A stretch of 64,000 nt of DNA, from NCBI GenBank assembly GCA_003175935.1, contig PSRI01000128.1, positions 1 to 64,000 of the forward strand, read 5' to 3'. Positions 45,743 to 53,565 of this stretch are shown here, in pieces; position 1 is the stretch's first letter; each line of letters opens with the position of its first letter. Made by a program: the position numbers and the translations under genes. Origin of the DNA: Bacteroidota bacterium (GTDB lineage: Bacteria; Bacteroidota; Bacteroidia; Chitinophagales; Chitinophagaceae). The notes under the pieces were generated by a model, which worked only from the letters and a program-made list of their open reading frames with translations, ran no database searches and had not been told where the DNA came from.

Positions 45743-46624
45743 ATGAATGCATTTACCATCAGAGATCTGGAAAATCTTTCCGGAATTAAGGCGCACACCA
45801 TTCGAATATGGGAGCAGCGATATGCATTTCTTAAGCCAGAAAGAACCTCAACCAATATCAGGTATTACAGCAATGATGAACTGAAAAAGCTTTTGAACAT
45901 TTCCCTTCTTAATAGAAATGGTTTCAAAATCTCTCATATCGACCGGATGTCGGAAATGGAGATGAGAGAAAATATTCGTTCCCTGTCGCATACCGATGCT
46001 CAGCAGGAAAGAATTGTAAATGATCTCATTCACATGATGGTTGACCTAAGACTTAATGACTTTGAGCAAATCATCGACAATCATATTCTGGCGCGTGGAA
46101 TTGAAAGATCACTATCTCAAATCATTTTTCCCTTCCTGGAAAGAATAGGAATTCTCTGGCAAACCTGTCATATTATTCCCGCCCAGGAGCATCTGGTTAC
46201 AAATATCATCAGGCAGAAATTAATTGTAGGAATCGAGAGTATTGTTTCGCATGTAAAAGTTAACCGCTCGGTTTTGCTCTTTTTGCCCGAATCAGAATTT
46301 CATGAACTCGGACTGCTGTTCGCCTATTTTTTGTTGAAGAGTAGGGGCACAGATGTGATATATCTTGGGGCGAGTGTTCCCCTGGATGATGTAGAATATG
46401 TGGTGCGGCTTAAGAAACCCGACTACGTTTATACCCATCTTAGTGTACTGCCTCCAAAATTTAATTTCGACCGTTTCCTCGCCCAGGTTTCCAGGAAGTT
46501 TGAGGGCACTAATGTCATAATTTCGGGTCCGGTCACACATTTCTACGAGAAGAAACTACCTCCCGGAGTCTCTTTTAAGCAGTCCTGCCATGAAGTTTTC
46601 GAATTTGCTGCCAGTTTGCACTGA
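45743..46624 (+). CDS. MerR-family regulator with B12-binding domain (CarH/LitR-like photoreceptor)
   Basis: The 293-residue protein has a MerR winged helix (FTIRDLENLSGIKAHTIRIW, RYYSNDELKKL), a helical bundle with W139, nine residues, E149-H150, close to the W-x9-EH motif of CarH, and a cobalamin domain with ExHxxG at E185-F-H187-E-L-G190. His187 corresponds to the cobalt ligand. CarH proteins use adenosylcobalamin to sense light and derepress carotenoid genes. The following genes, an ECF sigma factor and idi, are the usual company. Confidence 0.88.
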   Translation: MNAFTIRDLENLSGIKAHTIRIWEQRYAFLKPERTSTNIRYYSNDELKKLLNISLLNRNGFKISHIDRMSEMEMRENIRSLSHTDAQQERIVNDLIHMMVDLRLNDFEQIIDNHILARGIERSLSQIIFPFLERIGILWQTCHIIPAQEHLVTNIIRQKLIVGIESIVSHVKVNRSVLLFLPESEFHELGLLFAYFLLKSRGTDVIYLGASVPLDDVEYVVRLKKPDYVYTHLSVLPPKFNFDRFLAQVSRKFEGTNVIISGPVTHFYEKKLPPGVSFKQSCHEVFEFAASLH

Positions 46625-46698
46625 CAGAAATCTTTCGGTTAGATTATTGCGTATAAATACATGGACGGTTTGGAAGCCAGTTTTAGAACCAGATAATT

Positions 46699-46727
46699 GT
46701 TTAAATTTACATTGGAATTAATTAAAC
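46699..46727. promoter_or_regulatory. Inverted repeat upstream of the ECF sigma gene
   Basis: GTTTAA, 17 bases, TTAAAC lies 11 bp before the sigma factor start and could be an operator of the adjacent MerR-type regulator. The half-sites are AT-rich, so chance occurrence is possible. They differ from the repeats upstream of the merR gene. Confidence 0.25.
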
Positions 46728-46737
46728 ACAATAGGCT

Positions 46738-47238
46738 ATGTCAAGTGTAGAATTCAACAAGATGTTAATGGACAGTGCCGATTTCCTTAAGCCATTTGCT
46801 GTTACGCTAACCAGGGATCAGGATTCGGCAAAAGACCTTTTACAGGAAACAATGTACCGTGCCCTTGCTAATGAAGAAAAGTATAGTGTAGGTACAAATA
46901 TTAAAGCGTGGTTGTTTACAATAATGCGAAATATTTTCATTAATAATTATCGCAGAAAGGCAAAACAAAAAACGGTTTTTGATAGCAGCGGAAATGACTA
47001 TCTCATCAACAGCAATCAACATGTTACGGCTAATTCTGCGGAGAGCAGCTTAAGGTTAAAGGATATTTATAAGGCTGTATACAATTTGCCAGAAATATTC
47101 AAGCGACCATTTTTGCTCTATTTTGATGGATTTAGATATCATGAAATCGCTGAAATCCTACACGAACCACTTGGAACAATCAAGAGCCGAATACATTTTG
47201 CCCGTAAACTTTTGAAAGCGCAAGTGGCCCGCTATTGA
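46738..47238 (+). CDS. ECF RNA polymerase sigma factor
   Basis: The 166-residue protein has region 2 (AVTLTRDQDSAKDLLQETM, IKAWLFTIMRNIFINNYRR) and region 4 (LPEIFKRPFLLYFDGFRYHEIAEI is in two parts, then PLGTIKSRIHFARKLL). No anti-sigma gene follows. Its place after a CarH-like regulator matches the light-controlled sigma factors that drive carotenoid genes in Bacteroidota. The likely chain is light, MerR-B12, sigma, targets; the targets are not in this window apart from possibly idi. Confidence 0.9.
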   Translation: MSSVEFNKMLMDSADFLKPFAVTLTRDQDSAKDLLQETMYRALANEEKYSVGTNIKAWLFTIMRNIFINNYRRKAKQKTVFDSSGNDYLINSNQHVTANSAESSLRLKDIYKAVYNLPEIFKRPFLLYFDGFRYHEIAEILHEPLGTIKSRIHFARKLLKAQVARY

Positions 47239-47330
47239 TTGTCCACTTAAAATTTTCCTAAATCAGTCACGGTTTCGGAGGTTATTTATCTTCGTGGTGA
47301 GTTAAATTTCATGACCCGCAAATTTCACCC

Positions 47331-47846
47331 ATGAAAGACGAAGTTGTTTTAGTTACTGAATCAGATGAAGCCATTGGATCCATGGATAAATTGGAAGCTC
47401 ATAAAGAAGCAATTCTTCATCGGGCATTCAGTGTTTTTATCTATAACAGCAAAGGTGAAATGCTGCTTCAGCAAAGAGCTAAAAATAAATATCATAGTGC
47501 CGGTTTATGGACCAATGCCTGCTGCAGTCATCCCCGTCCGGGAGAAGACATTTTCTCTGCCGCTAATAGAAGGTTATTTGAGGAGCTTGGATTTACGACT
47601 TTGCTGAAAAAAGAATTTGAATTTACGTACAAAGCCAGTTTTGAAAACGGACTTACCGAATATGAATATGACCATGTATTCACTGGAGTTTTCGATGGAG
47701 AAGTAAAACCTGACAAGAATGAAGTAAGTGAGTTCTGTTTTAAATCACTGGATGAAATTGAAAATGATTTACAGAATAGTGGAAAGATGTACACCGAATG
47801 GTTTAAAATAGCATTTCCAAAACTTGTTTCGCGTCAGTATCACTAG
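47331..47846 (+). CDS. idi: Isopentenyl-diphosphate delta-isomerase, type 1
   Basis: The 171-residue Nudix-fold enzyme has the catalytic cysteine in TNACCSHPRPGE, the Nudix-like RRLFEELGF and the catalytic glutamate in YEYDHVFTG. It interconverts IPP and DMAPP for isoprenoid and carotenoid synthesis. It follows the sigma factor gene after 92 bp and overlaps the convergent LOG-family gene by 4 bp. No phytoene synthase or desaturase gene is next to it. Confidence 0.95.
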   Translation: MKDEVVLVTESDEAIGSMDKLEAHKEAILHRAFSVFIYNSKGEMLLQQRAKNKYHSAGLWTNACCSHPRPGEDIFSAANRRLFEELGFTTLLKKEFEFTYKASFENGLTEYEYDHVFTGVFDGEVKPDKNEVSEFCFKSLDEIENDLQNSGKMYTEWFKIAFPKLVSRQYH

Positions 47847-48574
47847 AAGAATTTTTTCTCAAACAACCAGGGTACAGGCTTTGGTTCTTCATATTTCAGT
47901 CCGAAAGTTTTAATGCATTTCGTTTTAAGGTGCTCCAATGCATCTTCAATAGAATCGGTTAATAAAACCAGATTCATATCAACTTCTGAAATAGTTCCCG
48001 CCGCTTTCATTTTTTCAATATGTTCGATCAGGTCCTTATGAAAATCCTTGCAAAAAACAATTACAGGAAATTCGCGGATCATTTTTGTCTGAATGAGTGT
48101 AAGAGCTTCAAAAAATTCATCCAGTGTTCCAAAGCCCCCGGGCATTACCACAAAAGCATAGGAGTATTTTATCAATAATGTTTTGCGGACAAAGAAGTAT
48201 TTGATGTTTACCCATTTGTCGAGATAGGCGTTGGGCATTTGTTCATGTTCCAAAACAATATTACATCCAACGGATCTTCCTCCCACTTCTTTTGCTCCCC
48301 GGTTAGCTGCTTCCATTATTCCAGGGCCGCCGCCCGTCATAATTGTAAATCCAAGTTTTGCAATTTCACCTGATAGCTTTCTTGCAAGCTGGTAATAATT
48401 GTGATCTTCTTTAAACCTTGCAGAACCAAATACGGTAACGCAGGGCCCAACAAAATGCAGGGCCCTGAACCCTTTGATAAATTCTAAAATTACTTTGATT
48501 GTGAAGGTGAATTCTTTCCATCTTGATTGTGGTCCTGCCAAAAAACGGATCTCCGATTTATTCTCCTGAAGCAT
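47843..48574 (-). CDS. LOG-family protein (TIGR00730-type nucleotide phosphoribohydrolase)
   Basis: The 243-residue Rossmann-fold protein has GSARFKEDHNYYQLAR, MTGGGPGIMEAANRGA and the signature PGGFGTLDEFFEALTLIQ. These are the motifs of LOG/LONELY-GUY proteins, which split nucleoside 5'-monophosphates into base and ribose phosphate. The first 30 residues are an extension with no known motif. It is convergent with idi. Confidence 0.88.
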   Translation of the reverse strand: MLQENKSEIRFLAGPQSRWKEFTFTIKVILEFIKGFRALHFVGPCVTVFGSARFKEDHNYYQLARKLSGEIAKLGFTIMTGGGPGIMEAANRGAKEVGGRSVGCNIVLEHEQMPNAYLDKWVNIKYFFVRKTLLIKYSYAFVVMPGGFGTLDEFFEALTLIQTKMIREFPVIVFCKDFHKDLIEHIEKMKAAGTISEVDMNLVLLTDSIEDALEHLKTKCIKTFGLKYEEPKPVPWLFEKKFF

Positions 48575-48752
48575 ATTCCTGAATTGTTCTCAAACCTAGC
48601 AGATTTTCCAGTAATGCGTTCAGAATGAGGTGGTTTTTATGCATTTTTATTTGTTAAGGCCTTTATTCAGTTTCACATAAAGATTTGATAAGGGGTAATG
48701 ATGGTTTCAGGAATTGACCGAACTTGCGCCGGTTATTAAAACAACAGGAACT

Positions 48753-49730
48753 ATGCGTATAGCAATTAATGGAATGGGCAGAATTGGCCGGCTCTTATTT
48801 AGATTATTACTGGAAAATGGAAAACATGATTTGGTTGCCGTGAATGATATTATGGAACCAGAAAACCTGTTATATCTCCTGAAATATGATTCAATTTCTG
48901 GTCCTTATCCTCATAAGTTGGAACTTAAGGACCAGGCCCTGCTCACCGATAATAAATCAGTGAAAGTGCTGAATCAAGCCCATCCCGAAAAACTACCCTG
49001 GAATGAATTGAATATTGACCTTGTTGTTGAGTGCGCAGGAAGATTTACTACAATGCAGCTTGCAGGCAAGCATCTCGAAGCAGGTGCAAAAAAAGTTTTG
49101 TTATCAACTACAGGTTCCGAAGATATGCCTCTCATCATTTGGGGAGTGAACAATGAGATCCTTTCGAAAGAAAATAAAATTCTTTCACCCGGTGGCTGTA
49201 TGACTAATTGTAGCGGTACTGTACTTAAACCACTGCTGGATCATTTTGGAATTGAATCTGTGCAAATAAATTTTCTTCATTCTTATACTTCGCGCCAGTC
49301 TCTCGTTGATGCTCCGCACTCAAATTATCGAAGAGGAAGGGCAGCCGCGACCTCTATTATTCCTGTTGAAATCGATCTGGCACATACTTTAGAAAGACTC
49401 TTCCCCAATCTTGAATCAAAGGTTGCAGCAACTTCCACCCGGGTACCCATCGCGTGCGGAGCTTTTGCAGATTTTTCGGTGATTCTTAAGAAAACAGTCT
49501 CAGTGGCAGAAATGAATGATTTATTTAAAGTTCAATCTGAAAATCAGCTTCGCGGAATTCTACAGTATAATGAAGAAAAGATTGTTTCGAATGATACCAT
49601 TGGCAATTCCCATTCTGCAATTTTTGACTCTACGCTTACAAGCATTGTGGGTGGTCATCACTGTAAAATCAGTGCGTGGTTCGACAATGAATTCGGTTAT
49701 ACGAATCGGCTGATTGATATTATAGGCTAA
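48753..49730 (+). CDS. Divergent glyceraldehyde-3-phosphate dehydrogenase-like enzyme
   Basis: About 325 residues from the ATG at 48753 (the track's TTG start adds 13 residues outside the family). It has RIAINGMGRIGRLLFR, VNDIMEPENLLYLLKYDS, the Cys149 site, HSYTSRQSLVDAPH and the closing SAWFDNEFGYTNR, all GAPDH features. The active-site loop reads SPGGCMTNCSGT where standard enzymes have SNASCTTNC, and the preceding loop is LSTTG instead of SAP. It is probably a paralogue with altered substrate, for example an erythrose-4-phosphate or other aldehyde, and not the main glycolytic enzyme. Confidence 0.82.
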   Translation: MRIAINGMGRIGRLLFRLLLENGKHDLVAVNDIMEPENLLYLLKYDSISGPYPHKLELKDQALLTDNKSVKVLNQAHPEKLPWNELNIDLVVECAGRFTTMQLAGKHLEAGAKKVLLSTTGSEDMPLIIWGVNNEILSKENKILSPGGCMTNCSGTVLKPLLDHFGIESVQINFLHSYTSRQSLVDAPHSNYRRGRAAATSIIPVEIDLAHTLERLFPNLESKVAATSTRVPIACGAFADFSVILKKTVSVAEMNDLFKVQSENQLRGILQYNEEKIVSNDTIGNSHSAIFDSTLTSIVGGHHCKISAWFDNEFGYTNRLIDIIG

Positions 49731-49925
49731 AGCGTCACAGTTCCTGAACCTTCTATCTTCTTTAATGACAAATCGACATTAAAATTATTCTGAGCAATAC
49801 TTAGATTTTTGCAAAAGTCTGGATAATCAGTCAACTATAAATCCCCGCTTTTGTTTTGATTCGGGATGGCACTCGCTTTGTGATTCATGTTGTAACATTA
49901 ATTAAATTGAGGAAGGAATTTATAT

Positions 49926-50789
49926 ATGAATTACAGGACAGTAAAAAGCGTAATTAATTCGGAGATGCACCGTGTGGCCAACCTGACCATGTATCAGCCT
50001 TTACCAACACATGATCTCCAACAAATAGATCCATTTATTCTTTTACACCATCACGGACCCCACCGATTTGAACCATATAACAAGGGGTTACCATTTGGAC
50101 CACACCCGCACAGGGGCTTCGAAACAGTAACGCTAATTTTTGAGGGAAATGTGGTACATCATGATAGTCAGGGTTTTAAGAGCACAATCCGTGAAGGGGG
50201 CGTCCAATGGATGACAGCTGCAAGGGGTATTGTGCATTCCGAACAACTGGATAAGGAGATGCAGGAACATGGAGGTCCGTTAGAAATCATCCAATTATGG
50301 ATCAATTTGCCTTCAAAATTGAAGATGAGCAGGCCAAATTACCAGGGTTTTCAAAAAGAAAGCATTCCAGTCAAAACTTTAGATAACGGTAATGTGGCAG
50401 TTAACATAATTTCCGGTATCTTCGGCGGCTCAAATGGGCCCGTTCAATCAATAACAGGCATCCAACTGTCTACAATTTCTATGAAAGCGGGAGGCCAATT
50501 TGAAACAGAAGTTGACCCCGGGAGAAATATTCTGTTGTACGTGATGGACGGTGAAGTAACCGTTAACGGCACAAAACTTACCAGCCGAACATTGGCAGAA
50601 TTTGAAAATGATGCTGCAGGCATTCGAATAGAAGCCGGCAAAGATTCGCGCATCGTTTTTGGAAATGGCGAACCCTACAATGAACCAATAGTTACACACG
50701 GACCCTTTGTAATGAATACTACCACCGAAATCATGCAGGCAATGCGGGATTATCAGATGGGGAAAATGGGAATCCTGATTGAAGAATAA
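49926..50789 (+). CDS. Pirin-family cupin protein
   Basis: The 287-residue bicupin has the iron site of pirins: GPHPHRGFETVTLIFEG (two histidines) and RGIVHSEQ (His and Glu). The second cupin has NILLYVMDGEVTVNG. Pirins act as quercetinases or as redox-sensitive regulators; the role here is not known. It starts a two-gene unit with the DsbA-fold gene 57 bp downstream, ending at an intrinsic terminator. Confidence 0.9.
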   Translation: MNYRTVKSVINSEMHRVANLTMYQPLPTHDLQQIDPFILLHHHGPHRFEPYNKGLPFGPHPHRGFETVTLIFEGNVVHHDSQGFKSTIREGGVQWMTAARGIVHSEQLDKEMQEHGGPLEIIQLWINLPSKLKMSRPNYQGFQKESIPVKTLDNGNVAVNIISGIFGGSNGPVQSITGIQLSTISMKAGGQFETEVDPGRNILLYVMDGEVTVNGTKLTSRTLAEFENDAAGIRIEAGKDSRIVFGNGEPYNEPIVTHGPFVMNTTTEIMQAMRDYQMGKMGILIEE

Positions 50790-50845
50790 ATTTTTACGAC
50801 TCCAAAAGAGTTGGATATTTTATAACACATAATAAAAGCGTCGTT

Positions 50846-51403
50846 ATGAAGCAAAAAGTGGAAGAAAGAATCATAGCGCCTAAGGAAATCATCATTGGTG
50901 ACTCTAATGCGAAAGTGAAGCTTGTTGAATATGGAGATTACGAAAGCGCAGAATCTGTAAAAGCACATGAGGTGGTATTGCACCTTTTGGAAGAATTTGA
51001 AGGAAAGATTGCCTATACATTCCGTCATTTTCCTTTAACCCGTATTCACCAACGGTCCTTTAAGGCAGCTGAAGCTGCAATTGGTGCAGCACAGGAAGGA
51101 AAATTCTGGGAGATGCATAATCTTCTCTTTAAGAATAATCGCAATCTTGGAACTACCAGTCTTAAAGGTTATGCCCGTGAAGCAGGTGTTAGCAGCAAAC
51201 ACTTCCTTGAAGATCTCATGAATTCAAAATACGGTTGGTATGTGAGAGAAGATCAAATGCAGGGAGCTGATGCCGGAGTACGTGACGTTTCAACCTTCTT
51301 CATTAACGGAGTTAAATTCGAAGGCAAACCTACATTCCATAATCTTTCAGTAGCTATTGAGGCAGCCCTGAAGAGCAGGAAAAAAATTAAGCAGGCCGCT
51401 TAA
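50846..51403 (+). CDS. DsbA-fold protein without CxxC
   Basis: The 185-residue protein follows the DsbA/thioredoxin_4 fold: VKLVEYGDYESAESVKAHEV, YTFRHFPLTRIHQRS, AAIGAAQEGKFWEMHNLLF and VSTFFINGVKFEGKPT. In redox-active members the first block has a CxxC, here SAES at residues 34-37, and the loop before TFFING reads GTP, here DVS. Both redox features are absent, and there is no signal peptide. It probably has a binding or transferase role and not disulfide chemistry. Confidence 0.85.
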   Translation: MKQKVEERIIAPKEIIIGDSNAKVKLVEYGDYESAESVKAHEVVLHLLEEFEGKIAYTFRHFPLTRIHQRSFKAAEAAIGAAQEGKFWEMHNLLFKNNRNLGTTSLKGYAREAGVSSKHFLEDLMNSKYGWYVREDQMQGADAGVRDVSTFFINGVKFEGKPTFHNLSVAIEAALKSRKKIKQAA

Positions 51404-51421
51404 AAATATGATTCTATAATG

Positions 51422-51446
51422 AAACCCCGCATTGCGGGGTTTTTTT
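51422..51446 (+). terminator. Intrinsic terminator after the pirin/DsbA-fold unit
   Basis: AAACCCCGC, loop ATT, GCGGGGTTT, then a T-run form a 9-bp GC-rich hairpin 18 bp after the stop. It is a textbook intrinsic terminator. Confidence 0.92.
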
Positions 51447-51582
51447 GTGCCCGCCCCTGCCAAAATTCTTGACGTTCGTTAATATTTACTCAACTCTGGC
51501 TAACTCTTTTCCTATAACGCTTCATCGGGTTTCCCGTCTTCGCTAATTTTTCTAAATTAGGTTCCTGTTAAGATCAACCAGT

Positions 51583-53565
51583 ATGAGAAAACTTCTACTT
51601 GCAATAATCGCACTGTTTTATAGTGGAATTTCCATCGCACAATCACCATCGGAACAATTTAAAGACAGCGCAATTTTTCTTCTCCATAAATTCCAGCAAA
51701 ATATCGGCACAGAAAAATACACAGTTTCAAAAAACGATTCTTCAATTGAATATCATATCGATTTCAAATTCGTGGATCGCGGTTCAGCAGTTCCCCTGAA
51801 AGCCGTACTTAAACTTTCAAATAACCTTAATCCGCTTGGCCTGACGCTAAAAGGCAGAACCTCGCGAATGTCAACAATCAATGATACCGTTAAAGTCCAG
51901 GATGGAAAATACTGGATTAGGGTAGATGACTCCATCTTCACACGCCCCGTAAACTCCGAAGTTTTTCCAGTTGCCGGATATTCTCCTGGAACCGTACAAA
52001 TGTTGCTGATCCAATACTGGAAGAAACATAATCGTCCCGCAAATCTTGAAACTATTCCATTTGGCTCTGTTCAAATTATTTCAGACGGCACAGATACATT
52101 TTCCCTTAATGGAAATCAAATGGTCCTCGAACGCTATGTGATTGGCGGATTGATTTGGGGAAACGAACTCGTGTGGACCGACACTCAGGGACAATTAATA
52201 TGTCTGATTACGAATGATGCAGAAGGCGACAAATTGGAAATGATGTTGGAACCCTATGAATCATTGCTGGGTGAATTCATCACTAAATCGGCCCGCTATG
52301 GAATGGAAGCATTCGCCAAAAATTCACAATTAAAATTCGATCATCCATCAACCATTGTAATAAAAGGTGCAACCGTAGTTGATGTGGTAAATGGCAAGAA
52401 TATCTCTGACGCAGTTGTAGTAATTGAAAATGGCAAAATCAAATCGGTAGGAAAAGCATCAAAATCAAAATTTCCATCGACGGCCCAAATAATTGAAGCA
52501 AAAGGAAAAACTGTGTTGCCAGGATTATGGGATATGCATGCTCATTTCGAGCAATCTGAATGGGGTCCAGCCTACCTTGCAGAAGGAGTTACATCAGTAA
52601 GAGACTGCGGAAATGAATTTGAATACATAAATGCAATCAGGAAAATAATTGATGATGGTATTGGTGTTGGTCCGCATATTTTAAGAGCCGGTATAATCGA
52701 CGGAAAAGGTCCCAGGGGAATTGGAATGATTAGAGCAGATAATGAAGAGGAAGCAAAAAAGCAGGTTCAATTATACAAAGAGAATGGTTTTGACCAGATA
52801 AAAATTTACAGTTCAGTAAAACCTGAAGTAGTAAAAGCAATATGCTCGGAAGCGCATCGATTGGGTTTAACAGTTACCGGACATATTCCAAATGGAATGA
52901 ACATTAAGCAGGGTGTTGATAGTGGAATGGATATGGTAAATCATGTGGAGTATGTCTATTCAATGATGAAGGTGGACAAAGACAAGACCATTCATTTTTC
53001 TGATTCATCGAATCAATCTGTATTAAGCTTCCTGAAGAACCACAAAGTTGTGATTGATCCAACGCTGGGAATTTATGAATTCATTTTTCGATCAACCAGC
53101 GACGACATCACTAAAATTGAACCGGCGTTTTCAACGCTGCCCCTGGCATTACAGGTTCTCTTTAAGAACGTTGGTATGACACCCGCGCAATCAAATTTCT
53201 ATCAACCCACATTACAAAATTTTAAAAGCATTGTCAATGCCCTTCACGAAAATGGAATTCAGATTGTAGCCGGAACTGACATGATGATACCGGGCTATAG
53301 TTTAGATCGGGAATTGGAGTTATACGTGCAAGCCGGACTAAAACCATATGATGTCATTCAGGCTTCAACCATTGTTCCGGCAAGAGTAATGAAAAAAGAT
53401 TCTGATTTCGGCTCTGTTGAAAAAGGAAAATGGGCCGATATTATAATCGTCGATGGTAATCCACTGGAAAATATTAGCGACATCCGAAAAATATCGGTTA
53501 TCATAAAAGATGGAACCATTTATGATCCGGTGCAGCTAAGAAGGCTGGTTGGGTTCAGCCGATAA
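51583..53565 (+). CDS. Secreted amidohydrolase with N-terminal extra domain
   Basis: The 660-residue protein has a signal peptide (MRKLLLAIIALFYSGISIAQ), an N-terminal region of about 240 residues of unknown fold, and a C-terminal amidohydrolase domain starting at ATVVDVVNGKNISDAV. The metal site is H319-x-H321 in DMHAHFEQ; a probable bridging lysine lies in DQIKIYS, further ligands in TGHIPN and VNHVEY, and the aspartate in AGTDMMIPG. Relatives include prolidase/imidazolonepropionase-like peptidases. It overlaps the convergent radical SAM gene by 30 bp. CTAATTT-TTCT-AAATTAG, 22 bp upstream of the start, is a small inverted repeat. Confidence 0.85.
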   Translation: MRKLLLAIIALFYSGISIAQSPSEQFKDSAIFLLHKFQQNIGTEKYTVSKNDSSIEYHIDFKFVDRGSAVPLKAVLKLSNNLNPLGLTLKGRTSRMSTINDTVKVQDGKYWIRVDDSIFTRPVNSEVFPVAGYSPGTVQMLLIQYWKKHNRPANLETIPFGSVQIISDGTDTFSLNGNQMVLERYVIGGLIWGNELVWTDTQGQLICLITNDAEGDKLEMMLEPYESLLGEFITKSARYGMEAFAKNSQLKFDHPSTIVIKGATVVDVVNGKNISDAVVVIENGKIKSVGKASKSKFPSTAQIIEAKGKTVLPGLWDMHAHFEQSEWGPAYLAEGVTSVRDCGNEFEYINAIRKIIDDGIGVGPHILRAGIIDGKGPRGIGMIRADNEEEAKKQVQLYKENGFDQIKIYSSVKPEVVKAICSEAHRLGLTVTGHIPNGMNIKQGVDSGMDMVNHVEYVYSMMKVDKDKTIHFSDSSNQSVLSFLKNHKVVIDPTLGIYEFIFRSTSDDITKIEPAFSTLPLALQVLFKNVGMTPAQSNFYQPTLQNFKSIVNALHENGIQIVAGTDMMIPGYSLDRELELYVQAGLKPYDVIQASTIVPARVMKKDSDFGSVEKGKWADIIIVDGNPLENISDIRKISVIIKDGTIYDPVQLRRLVGFSR

